Below are positions 1 through 9,512 of a stretch of DNA of 64,000 bases, piece after piece. The notes under the pieces are model-generated. The model saw only the letters and a list, made by a program, of their open reading frames with translations. It was not told the origin of the DNA and made no database searches. Position numbers and translations under genes: made by a program. Position 1 is the stretch's first letter. Every line of letters starts with the position of its first letter. The DNA comes from Erythrobasidium yunnanense (lineage: Eukaryota; Basidiomycota; Cystobasidiomycetes; Erythrobasidiales; Erythrobasidiaceae), in the NCBI GenBank assembly GCA_001600175.1, contig BCJC01000001.1, positions 1,692,065 through 1,756,064 on the forward strand, given 5' to 3'.

Positions 1-78
1 CACTAGTATGTATCGAATGAACATAATTTACTCACCCTCTGTCTTTTCTGACCGATGCGACAAAGTTGTAATTATAGT

Positions 79-263
79 AGGCGCTGCAGCGCCTGATTGA
101 AAGATCACCGTACAAACGAAAGGACGTTCAAACGCTATCAGAATCGTCTAAACGCACTGGTATATATAGGGGCTATCAAAGAAACGTTGAATTCAAACTG
201 ATGACGTTAAACGATCCTGTACAGGGTCAAACGATGTTCTTACAATGAGGCGCTGCAGCGCCT
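79..263. repeat. Pair of identical 16-bp palindromes in inverted extended context
   Basis: The perfect palindrome AGGCGCTGCAGCGCCT occurs at 79-94 and again at 248-263. Its flanks extend the match as an inverted repeat: GTAGG... on the left side matches ...CCTAC on the right, and ATTG recurs after one mismatch, giving about 22 matching positions. Between them lies AT-rich DNA with several AAACG/TCAAACG words. No target-site duplication or coding sequence is visible. It lies just 3' of the permease gene. It could be a small terminal-inverted-repeat element, a pair of regulator sites or a hairpin-forming 3' region; the sequence does not decide. Confidence 0.6.
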
Positions 264-317
264 ACCAATATCATCCCGCTTCTTTGACAGTACGTTTAAG
301 CTACTAGAGACAAGCGA

Positions 318-2182
318 TTACAGTGTGTATCTAAACAGAGGGGAACGATCTCCCAGAAGGGCAAGCTCCTCCTCGGTATGCTTGGCCATGATCTCTTCTC
401 GAGTAATCTTGTCTCGATTACGGTTGATGCGGATCAGGGCGAACTCCAAACCAAGAGCAGCAATTGCGCCAAGGCCCGCAAAAGCGATGGATGCACCGTA
501 TCCGGTAGGGTAGGCTGGGGCTTCCTTCTCAATAAAGATGAAACTGCCGACTACGCCTCCGATATTGCCCATCGAAGTCAGGAACGCTAGACCAATACCG
601 CGCTTGGCAGGTCCAGCAAGGTTGTTCGCAGTCCATGCTTGACCGCCAGGGTTGATTGGGTAGAAACCGAGACATGCGATGCAGAGAGCGACATAGCATG
701 GTGCAATGCGGTTGGAAATATTGGGAGCGAGCGGAAAGAGGATGGCATATGCGAGGACGACCACGAGCTGAGGACCGACGATGAAAGGCATACGGCGCTT
801 GTATCGGTCTGCGAACCATGCAGTACCGAAAGCGCTGATGGCACCAAAGCAGTAGACTGGAATGGTCATCAACTGAGCTTTAGCGGAGGTATAGCCCATC
901 TGCTTGATGATGGTGGGCAGTGTGAACTTGAATGCATTATTTGGGACAGTGTTTGACCAGTAGATGATACCCTGCACGTATAGCTGCCAGTCGGTGAAGA
1001 CTTGCTTGAAGACCGAGCTGGTGACCTTGCTAGTTAGGGCAGTGTTCTTCTTGCTGCCATCCTGGACAACCATGGCGAGCTCGATAAAGCGACGCTCATC
1101 ATCCGAAAGCCACTTTGAACGCGCAGGCGAGTCTGCGAGGACGAATGGGGTAACAACTCCCACAATAACGGTCGCAATGCCCTCCTGCAAGCAGTAGAAG
1201 TCAGTACATGCTTCGTGAGGAAGCGAGATGACGCTTGCAATAATGAAGATCCAACGCCATCCTTCATAGCCTCCTACTCCGTCCATCTTGGCGATAGCGA
1301 ACGCCAGCAAGCCCGAAAGCGCGCCAGCGAAAGCGCTAGACATGTAGAAGAGAGCGACACGCTTCTGTAGTCTGAAACGAGGGTACCACTTTGCGCAGAT
1401 TAGGAGAGCACTGGAGGGGCGGATCAGTTTTCGAGTCCAACCGGCCTAACACCGTCAAGCTCGCATTGTACGCTCACCCAGGATAAAAACCCGCCTCTGC
1501 AGCTCCGAGAACGAGTCTTGCGCTCATTAAACCAGCGAAGTTCTGTACAACTCCGTGAAAGGTCATGACGATGCCTGCAGAAAACTATATTAGCGATATT
1601 CAAACAGCAGATACAGGTAAGCTTACCCCAAGCCATTGTAATAATTCCAATCCAGAGTGAGGGCCGGTGAGAGAAGTACTTCTGTAAGATACTGTTTGCA
1701 GGAATTTCTGTAAGTCGAGTCAGTCACAAACTTAGGCTCAGAATATACACCACCTTACCGAAGATGACGTAGGTTACAAAGAAGATAGACGACACAATAT
1801 TGTACTGAACACCAGTCAAGCCGATATCGGCATTCATGCCCTCGATCTTGGCGTTTCCGATGTTTGCTCTGTCCATGACTGCAGAACCTCATCAGCTGCA
1901 ATATACTTCAATGTCGCACGTGTCCTTACAGGAGAACAGGTAGAGCAGGGCAAGCATAGGTACGAGGCGGATGTCCACCTTAAAGTAAGCCTTGTCTCTC
2001 GCAGCTTGAGGGTAGGCGTGGTAAAACTCCTCGTCTTCCTTCGACATAAGATCTTCATAGATCCTAGTCTCGCCCGCAGCATAGTTGAGATGGTCTCCCC
2101 GCTCCTGTTTCATCATAATATCGTTGTTGATGTCTTTGCCATTTTGCGAGTCCGAGTCTCGGCGCATGATATTATCGGCCAT
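318..2182 (-). CDS. MFS permease of the anion:cation symporter (Dal5/Tna1-like) family
   Basis: Plasma-membrane transporter for a small organic anion such as a vitamin or carboxylate; the substrate is not predictable. The first exon encodes a hydrophilic N-terminus and RLVPMLALLYLFSF. Splicing then gives MDRANIGNAKIEGM, the signature of this family's first loop (seen plus established knowledge). Later exons carry WRWIFII-EGIATVIVG and DSPARSKWLSDDER, also typical. At least five introns are present. The one at 1185-1238 appears to be a GC-AG intron (donor GCAAGC) because only its exact removal restores the family sequence. The chosen ATG is at 2182; an in-frame ATG at 2197 adds five residues. 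It is divergent from the dehydrogenase at 2710, so the two may share control. Family assignment is confident, substrate unknown. Confidence 0.88.
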
Positions 2183-2709
2183 ACTGTCCGCCAACAAGCA
2201 AGAGTAGGGATGTCAAGCAGAAGAGAGCAGGCTTAGGCAGGGTCTGGAGAAAAGGTATGAAGAACCCAATTTCGCGAGAGAGGGAAGAAGGACGTCTTCT
2301 GGAGCTGTTTGTAGCAGAAGAGAAAGGAAAGAGAGGTGTCCATTCGTCAGTATTTATGAGCCGTTGGCTTTTGACAAGAGGCCGAACCCTTCCCCCTCAT
2401 CTCCTCAAAATTCTCTTGGAACGGTGCCTCCGGCAGCTCTCCGACAGTTCAGGGGGAAATTAGCCTTCATGAAGAATGGCTCAGTGCCTCCGTGGGGAAA
2501 GCTATTTCCTTCTCTCCCCTTCGCAGCACTTGTCGGAGGTTCCGTTGCGCCTTTCTAAGGCGTAGCCAGCCAGGTAGGTAGCCTGAGAAACCTTGGAGAG
2601 CACCCCGAGCCCTAGAGATGCGGCGCAAAAATGCATGCTCTCACTCTAGCCTCTCTTCCTTCTACCTCTACATCGAAGAATTGGTATATCTGACGTTCTC
2701 GAGATCAAC
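2183..2709. promoter_or_regulatory. Shared promoter region between permease and dehydrogenase
   Basis: This 527-bp gene-free interval separates two divergent genes. It contains repeated GTGCCTCCG words (about 2424 and 2485) and several CGG/CCG triplets, including CTCCGACA near 2440 and its inverse TGTCGGAG near 2530. Such spaced CGG triplets are the usual targets of Zn2Cys6 regulators, but no regulator can be assigned. Short reading frames here look accidental. Confidence 0.4.
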
Positions 2710-3953
2710 ATGACCATCGATCATTACGGCAAGCCGACAGTCTTCAGCTTGGAGCCTCTCCATTCTCAAGCCAGAGCTCTTGCTGAAGAGAAGTTCGACT
2801 TGGTTCTTCCCGATAACCCTCGGTTCCCTCGATGGCGCACCGACGCTGAGGGCCTTATGGCTCGCAATGCCGTGGTCACTCCAGAGGATGTACGCGAATT
2901 GGCCGCTCATCGCCTCAAGTATATCAGCAAGCAAGGTAATGAGCATGCACGCACTCTGTATGTACTCTCAACGGGCTGAGAGCGGAAGTTCTGCAGGAGT
3001 CGGTGTCGACAATTTCGACCTTCCGGCGCTGAAAGAGCACAAAATCCCTTTGATGAATACACCAGGCATCAATGCTCAGGCTGTAGCCGAGCTAACGCTC
3101 GCGCTTATCATGGAGTGAGTATCCACAGAGCTTCCAGGGTGCCCCGTTCTCCGTTGTTTCTGATCGTTCATGGTGCAGCGTCGCACGCCGCGTCACGACC
3201 ATCGATAGACGTATACGTGCAGGCAAGCGCGTTACCAAGCTGGATGGCTGGTCTGGACAAGTCGGTGTAGCATATATGCCCGCTACAACTTATCTAACTG
3301 ACTTTGACCACAGACGCTGTTTGGAAGAACCATCGGGATTGTCGGAGGTGGTCATATTGGTCTTCTTGTGGCGAAGATGTTCCAAGGAGCGTTTGGCGGC
3401 TCGGTCCTGCTTTACGATCCCTATCTTTCCAAGGTTGCTCGGGAGCACTGGCTGGAAGCCTTGAAGCCCGAGTCCTTGCAGATCGTCTCAGACCTTAACG
3501 ATCTTCTCTCTACCGCCCAAATCATCTCACTTCATTGCCCTCTGGTAAAGGACACTGTCAATCTCATAGGCCGAACTCAGTTCGATATGATGAGGTCGGA
3601 TGCAATATTGGTGAACGCGGCCAGAGGCGGCATCGTAGATGAGGTCGCTTTGGTAGAAGCGCTAAGAGAAGGAAAGATCTTCGGATGCGGGCTCGATGCC
3701 TTTGTCAACGAGCCTCCCACCCTCGAGGCTTATCCAGATCTTTGTGCGGAAGAAGCTGTCGTTCTTACGTGAGTTGACGTTGCAGAAACTTCTTCAGCAA
3801 TATCAACCAAGGACTGACCATGCCGGATCTTGCTTTTCCAGACCTCACATCGGCGCTGCTACCGAAGACGCTCAGCAGATGACCTGTCTATCCATGGTAC
3901 AGCACCTTGTAGAGGCTTTTGAGGGCAAGCAGATGCGAGACAGAGTCTGCTAG
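2710..3953 (+). CDS. D-isomer-specific 2-hydroxyacid dehydrogenase
   Basis: NAD(P)-dependent oxidoreductase interconverting 2-oxo and D-2-hydroxy acids, in the phosphoglycerate/glyoxylate dehydrogenase superfamily. Five exons are inferred: 2710-2935, 2997-3114, 3179-3260, 3314-3768 and 3842-3953. Junctions are supported because splicing yields SKQGVGVDNFD and TPHIGAATEDA, both family landmarks. The Rossmann motif GIVGGGHIG is in exon 4. The catalytic Arg lies in NAARGGIVDE, the Glu in DAFVNEPP and the His in PHIG (seen; roles from established knowledge). The protein is near the usual 330-350 residues. It faces the ACS permease across 0.5 kb, which suggests use of an imported hydroxy or keto acid (inference). 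The substrate is unknown. Confidence 0.9.
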
Positions 3954-4338
3954 ACGGTCGTTGTATATGCAGTCAGGTTATAGCGTGTGCCATTTGACGA
4001 TTTCGTACAGTAGTTGAAGTCTGCCCAGCAATGCACAGCATCATCACGGTCCGACCAGCAAGCTGCGCTATCTCGACCGATTGCCCACCCCTGCTCAACG
4101 CGTTGCTGGGTACCATCATGAAGTAGCTGATCTAGGGTGTGCAAGGCATTTGCAGGCGGAGAGGAGCACGATGCCCTGGAATCGGCCAGAAGCATCTGTT
4201 TCGAAAGTTGTATTGAAGCTATCAATCATGGATAGGCTGCCTAATTGAGTTGGCTTTGTTTCGCTTCCTTCACTCTTGGAAGAAATTGCATTTGCTGCTT
4301 ACTGGTGCAACAATGTACTACTGACCGAGCTCTGATAT

Positions 4339-4352
4339 ACACACACACACAC
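4339..4352. repeat. (AC)7 microsatellite
   Basis: Seven tandem AC dinucleotides lie in the convergent spacer between the dehydrogenase and NAA10 genes. The rest of 3954-4381 holds only accidental short frames. Confidence 0.9.
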
Positions 4353-4381
4353 TTGTGACCTGACCTCGCGAGCGGATATGC

Positions 4382-5089
4382 CTAAAAATCGCCTGGGAAA
4401 GAAACGAGGTCAGCGGAGTGAAGGTCAAAGTAATGGGCTCGGCTGTACTCACAATTCATGTAATATGCATCTTCTCCATCTGCATAGTATCCCTTCTCGA
4501 TGTCCTTGACTGTGAATCCCAGATTGTCCCTGTAGAGACCCAATGCTGCTCGATTGCTCTTCCGGACGTGCAAGCTGATGTACTGTGCTTTGTACGTCTC
4601 CTTCATCGCCCTCTGTGACTGCAGCATGAGCTTGTTCGCTATCCCTAGTCTTCTGTATGAGCGGAGGACCGAGATGGATGTGACATGCCCATGAGGCGGC
4701 AGAGAGGTGTCTTCATCCCTGCAAATTCGAGCATTCTCTTTTCAGACCCAAGTCTTGATACTCGGAATGAAGGCAGCGCACATCTTTGCGAGGATGTATC
4801 CTACAATCTTTCCCCCTTGTTCTTCAGCGACGTATGAAAGCTGCGGCCAAGTGAGGGCATGGTAGAGGTCTGAATGCATCCTTTGCATGAGCTTCAAGAT
4901 GATAATCAAAGCATTTTCAAGGCCACTCGCAGTACTTCTGGTTGTAGTTTTCAGGGAGGTTTGCGATGTTTGTGCTCTGCATCTGCATCAGGTCATCGAC
5001 CTGGAGGGTACATCATCACAGTCATTCATCTATATCTTCATTATCTTCGTCGTCGGTGCTTGTCTCACCGTCGCCCTGCGAATATTCAT
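4382..5089 (-). CDS. NAA10: N-alpha-acetyltransferase NatA catalytic subunit (Ard1/Naa10)
   Basis: Catalytic subunit of the ribosome-associated NatA complex, which acetylates protein N-termini. The first exon encodes MNIRRATV. After an intron, [20 protein letters not shown] follows, a near-diagnostic Naa10 opening. Further exons give the acetyl-CoA loop [12 protein letters not shown], the block [15 protein letters not shown] and [12 protein letters not shown] (seen; roles from established knowledge). A last intron of about 70 nt starts at GTGAGT inside the codon after MN; splicing gives the end YYMNCDF. Reading through would instead add about 17 unlikely residues. It lacks the long acidic tail of animal homologues. 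It is divergent from VTC1 across 162 bp. Identification is firm; the middle junctions were placed by eye. Confidence 0.93.
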
Positions 5090-5251
5090 CTTTGACGAGT
5101 TGCTCACTATCAGCGCACGTTCTTGGTTGTCTCAGCTTGACCATTTTCCATCATAAACTTTGAAGCAGATACAAGGAATACAGAACAGCAAGCATTACGC
5201 TGATACATTCATTGCGAACATCAACGCTTCGATAGCTCAGCCTTTTCCGCT

Positions 5252-5906
5252 ATGTCGACCCAACCCCTCCTTCAGCGCTCGTCCCAGAGCAAGCGCATAG
5301 CCTTGCCAGTCCGGTGGGCGTACTCTACATTGTCATCAATCCGTATCAGAACTGACAGACTGAGTTGCAGCGTCGAGCCAAAGGTCTTCTTTGCAAACGA
5401 GTGCGACCCTTTTCCCCTCCGTCACCACAGCTTATGACAAATTGGCTCACAATCTCTTCTATATCCGCCTTGCTTTGCTGCTTGACTTCATAGACGTACC
5501 TTCCTCTCATGGCTCAACTTCAGCGTCGTCCTAGCAGGACTCAGTGTCGGGCTACTCAACTTTGGCGATAAAGTCGGAAAGATATCCGCGGGAATGTTCA
5601 CAATCGTCGCAATGGGCGTCATGCTATATGCACTCTTCACTTTCCACTGGAGAAGCAAAGCTATCAGGCAACGAACAAACGCCGGCTTTTCGGATCAGCT
5701 GGGCCCGACTATGATCTGTCTGTCTCTGCTTGGTGAGCTATGTCGATTTGGACACTTTACAGTAGACTAATCTCAGCCCTTCAGCCATCATCATAGTCAA
5801 TTTTATCTTAAGGTGCGAAATCCCTCCCAATTATCGTCAGCCAGACGAAGCGTGTCAATTGATATCCTGTGCTCTCTTCGCATCCTCCAGACTTGTTTAT
5901 AGTTAG
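5252..5906 (+). CDS. VTC1: Vacuolar transporter chaperone subunit 1 (polyphosphate polymerase complex)
   Basis: Small three-span membrane subunit of the VTC complex, which makes polyphosphate at the vacuole and other membranes. Exons read [20 protein letters not shown], then a 30-nt exon (5371-5400) giving [10 protein letters not shown], then [20 protein letters not shown] and [13 protein letters not shown], and finally [10 protein letters not shown]. All match the family closely. The last intron (5813-5890, 78 nt) is a multiple of three without stops, so the stop at 5906 is the same whether it is spliced (ending RLVYS) or retained (26 extra residues). Splicing is more likely because VTC1 normally ends soon after the third membrane span. 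NAA10 is head-to-head upstream. Confidence 0.93.
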
Positions 5907-6294
5907 CTACCACAGCAGACGCTCATGTCAAGATACCTCTGACCATCTTACACACGCAACTTTGTTTGTTGTCGACGCGTTCAATGCGGCATCATATCCG
6001 GCTGGAATAAATATGAACTAGGTCCGCCTCGGTCTGTCCTTGTCGTCAAAACTCATATCTAGCAAATCCTGTCAAAGCATTGTGGTATCACATGCATAGC
6101 TATTGTTGGGCACCGCCTCACAATGACGCTTTCTGTTCAATAATGAGCAGCACCCTTTGGTTCTCAGCTAAGCAGGCAACACCATTAGGATTACAGCACA
6201 CACTAGCCAATACGCAAAGGTTCTAGCGTACACACGCCGGCATTGAGAGAGTTTAATTCAGCAAGTCGTGAAAGCAGACCATCTACACGATGAA
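5907..6294. other. Gene-free spacer
   Basis: About 390 bp between the 3' ends of VTC1 and the amidohydrolase gene. I see no open frame with family sequence, no RNA gene and no obvious repeat. Confidence 0.6.
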
Positions 6295-7674
6295 TCACTT
6301 GGAAGCCTCATTGGCTAGCTTATCAGCTACCATCTGCTTGACCTTGTTGGTAGTGGCTTCTCGATCAAGGAGGGCTCCGTTACGCCAAACAGAGTTGACC
6401 TTGATCGCATCTTCAATGTTACTGGTGGGATCTCCGTCCACAAGGAGAAGATCTGCGTTGAGGCCAACTTGAACTCGGCCTCTGTCCTTGAGGCTGAACT
6501 TGTCCGCAGGGATAGAAGTACCCGATCTCAGTACTTCGATGGGGGAAAGGCCAGCTTTGACAAGGAAGCGCATCTCGGAGTGAAACCCTACTCCGTAAAC
6601 AGCTCCCAGCCCGATGATACCGCATGCGTCGGTTCCACACAAGATGGGCACTCCCGCAGCGTGAAGCTCTCTGATGTTCGAGATGGCGTTCTCGGTGGAC
6701 GCTGGCTCTACTTTGTGATCGACCCAGCACCTCTGAATGTTTCCGTGAAGCGCTTCAGGTAGATTGGCCATAGCATGGGAATCGTTGACGATGTTCTCTC
6801 CAGTCAATTCGCCAGCCAGAGCTCCTAGAGTGACGATAGTAGAAGTGACCCATATCTTGGCATCCACAATCTTCTTCACTACATCCGGTGCTGACGGGAC
6901 ATCATAGTAGACATGGATTAAACCGTCTACACCGCAATCAACTGCGAGAGCAGCCGCCTTGTGGTCCAAGGCATGGCAGATAGCCATCAGGCCATGTCTG
7001 TGCGCCCTGCAAAGCCACAAGAGTAAGCCTTTGCATCGTCTAGGCACATCTGATGTACTCACTCGTCCACGAACGCCTTGGCCATCTTAGCAGTAAGAGT
7101 AGGCTGGCCATGATGACTTAGAGCAGTGCCGTCGTCTATGATGAATTTGATGTAATTTGCGCCCTCGCGAACCCGGTCTTCGACGAACGCCTTGACATCT
7201 TCCTCACTCGCGACAGTTGGGAATTGGCGCGGGAAGTACTTGCCGATGAGCATAGAAGGATGGCCTTTCAAGACAGTCCCTCCAGCAGAGGCGGATCTGA
7301 TATCTGCAATATCGTTTGACGAAGCAGCATCTTTGCGAAGCCCGTCCATCCAGTCTGGAAGCGAGTACATATCGAGACATGTCGTGATTCCAAAGAGAAT
7401 GTTCTGCTCCAAAGCTGCTGTGCACGTCAGCTCCTCAAGCCCTCTGCATCGCAAGATCTGTTTACCGACCTGGCTTCTGAGCATGGACATGAGCGTCAAT
7501 AAGACCCGGCAGCAGGGTCTTTCCAGTCCCGTCGATAACACTGCAGCCATTGGCCTGTAACGGTGATCTTGACACTTGCGAGATCTTCGACCCTTCGGAC
7601 AGAACATGAGCCCCATCGAAGACCTGATCGCCGTCGAAAAGGCGGACATTCTGGATGAGCGTCTTAGGTGCCAT
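6295..7674 (-). CDS. Amidohydrolase (imidazolonepropionase/prolidase-like metal-dependent hydrolase)
   Basis: TIM-barrel metal hydrolase of the amidohydrolase superfamily, probably cleaving a cyclic amide or dipeptide-like bond. Exon 1 encodes LFDGDQVFDGAHV and the metal motif DAHVHA. Exon 2 holds EQNILFGITTCLDMY and GANYIKFIIDDG, with the usual conserved Lys. Exon 3 has the metal His in AICHAL, the Asp in CGTDACG and the late block DLLLVDGDPTSNI, typical of this family (motifs seen; roles from established knowledge). The exon 1/2 junction is near 7450 and the exon 2/3 junction near 7010-7063. Length is about 425 residues, normal for the group. It is divergent from a second amidohydrolase-superfamily gene at 7955. 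The substrate is unknown. Confidence 0.85.
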
Positions 7675-7954
7675 GCTTTAGTTTAACAAGCTGTTCTTCC
7701 CTACTCACATCTGCAGCCTTCTTATACTTTGTCCCGCTTCTCTTTCCCCTCGTGACCTCGGATATGCGGTTGGAGCTCCCTCCATTTCCTTTTGAGGGGA
7801 AGAGGAAGGGAATGGAGATGGAAATGGTATTGGATCTACCCCGAACACCGGTCTCCAAAGATGCCGAACACCTGATACTCCCGCGCTCTCCTATAAAATC
7901 TTGGAGACCTTTCCCTCACCGCGTCTTCTCCATTCAGACCTCCTTAATCTAGAC
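7675..7954. promoter_or_regulatory. Bidirectional promoter with TATA box
   Basis: A 280-bp spacer separates two divergent hydrolase genes. TATAAAAT at 7892-7899 lies about 55 nt before the ATG at 7955 and is a credible TATA box for the plus-strand gene. CTCCATT near 7779 and AATGGAG near 7811 form a weak inverted repeat around a purine-rich stretch. Confidence 0.5.
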
Positions 7955-9108
7955 ATGGCTCCTCAACTTGCCCAGAAAGACAGAATCGATGTGCATTGTC
8001 ACGTCGTCTTACAGCAATATATCAAAGGCCTGGAAGCCGCAGGCGGCGATCCCTCAGGTGAGCGAGTCGCACCTGTCTTTATTGTATGTAAGCATACTGA
8101 CTGAATATTGATCAACTGCTACAGGATGGGTTGCGCCTCCTTGGTCTCCAGAAGACGCCAAGGAGCAGATGAAAACCATTGGTGTCACGAAACAGATACT
8201 ATCCATCACATCTCCAGGTCCCTCTGTCGTAGGCGCGAATCAGAAGGGACGCGACCTTACTCGAGGCTGCAACGAAGAGCAAGCCGAAATCTGCAAGAAG
8301 CATCCAGAAAGCTTCGCCTTCTTCGCTTCGACTCCCTCCTTCATAGACGTGGAAGGGACCATAGCTGAGATTGAGTACTCGTTGAAGACCCTGAAAGCGC
8401 TCGGAGTTGTCATCATGACCTCGTACGGTGACAAGTAGGCTTACTTTAGTGCACAGTCTTAAACTACACAGGGCTGAAGTCACTTCATAGGCTGCTAGGA
8501 GACCCCCACTTCCGCCCTATCTGGAATAAGCTGAACGAGCTCAATGCGATCGTCTTCATCCATCCAGCTTCAGTCGACATCAAGCCTAAGCACATAGCAG
8601 GGTCGCTTCCTCAGCCATCCATCGACTATCCCATTCAGACTACTCGTACAGCAGTCGACCTTGTGCTTACTGGCACCTTCGCTGCTTGTCCTAATATCAA
8701 GATCATTCTCTCGCACGGAGGTGGTACTCTGCCTTACCTGGGTGATCGGGTCTACAAGTCATTTGAAACGATCCCTCAAGTACAACAGAAGTTTCAAATC
8801 ACTCATGAAGAGATCAAGCGAGACTTCCAGAGATTCTATCTGGACGTCGCCGTCTCTACAAGCCAGTGAGTAGAATCAGGATTCATGGCATATGACCAAG
8901 GCTCATAGTCTTCAGGCCGCAACTCTATGCTATGCTGGCGTTCACCAGCCCAGGCAAGATCCTCTTCGGCTCTGATTGGCCATATGCGCCTTTCGAATTT
9001 GGCTACAAGACCACGGAGCAGTTTGACGACTTCTGCGAGAACGATCTCCAGGGGAAAATGTTGGAAGGCGTCAACAGCGCCAACGCGAAGAAGTTGTTCG
9101 GCTGGTAA
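7955..9108 (+). CDS. Amidohydrolase-2 family decarboxylase (ACMSD / 6-methylsalicylate decarboxylase-like)
   Basis: Metal-dependent decarboxylase-type member of the amidohydrolase superfamily. Four exons are inferred. DRIDVHCHVV supplies the N-terminal metal His pair. Exon 2 begins GWVAPPWSPEDAKEQM and includes FAFFASTPSFIDVEGT. Exon 3 has VFIHPASVDIKP and ILSHGGGTLPYL, and exon 4 has KILFGSDWPYAP with the catalytic Asp. This order matches fungal 2-amino-3-carboxymuconate-semialdehyde decarboxylase relatives (motifs seen; family from knowledge). Introns start at about 8058, 8435 and 8866, each with GTGAG or GTAGG-like donors. Length is about 325 residues, as expected. Aromatic-acid breakdown is plausible, but the substrate is not decided. 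Confidence 0.85.
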
Positions 9109-9512
9109 GGGATATCCGCGGGTCAGGCTGGCAGTAGTTGCCCCTGATGTCCAACCTAGTTTCGTGTAATCCTATGCCTGGTGTCGATGGGATCTCGCAC
9201 CGCGATGACAATCCGCTATAGTCTTCCTTCCCTGCGCAACCGAGCTCTTCTTTGTTCAGTTTTCTATTGTTCCTTTTCTTCGGTCAGAAATGAAGATGAT
9301 CCTTCGAGCTTCTTGCACAGGTGTCGAAACACACATCTGGATAAGTCAGACGCACGGACTCACAACCTTCTGTGGTTCACGGATGCCGGCCGTCAATGAG
9401 GAGTCTTGATTCATCGCCTGCTGCACCTCTTGGCCTCCTGTCTTCTTGTCGAGCACGTCTTCAGCATATCTCTCCCTCTGAACATCCGAAGGCTGCTTGA
9501 TCGCTGCAAACT
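9109..9512. other. Gene-free spacer
   Basis: About 400 bp between the decarboxylase stop and zinc-finger gene A. Short open frames (for example 9181-9399) lack any recognisable sequence. It should hold a terminator and the promoter of gene A. Confidence 0.5.

Noticed and set aside
9181-9399. 72-codon frame after the decarboxylase
   Set aside because: No family sequence, no splice extension and untranslated-region-like composition.
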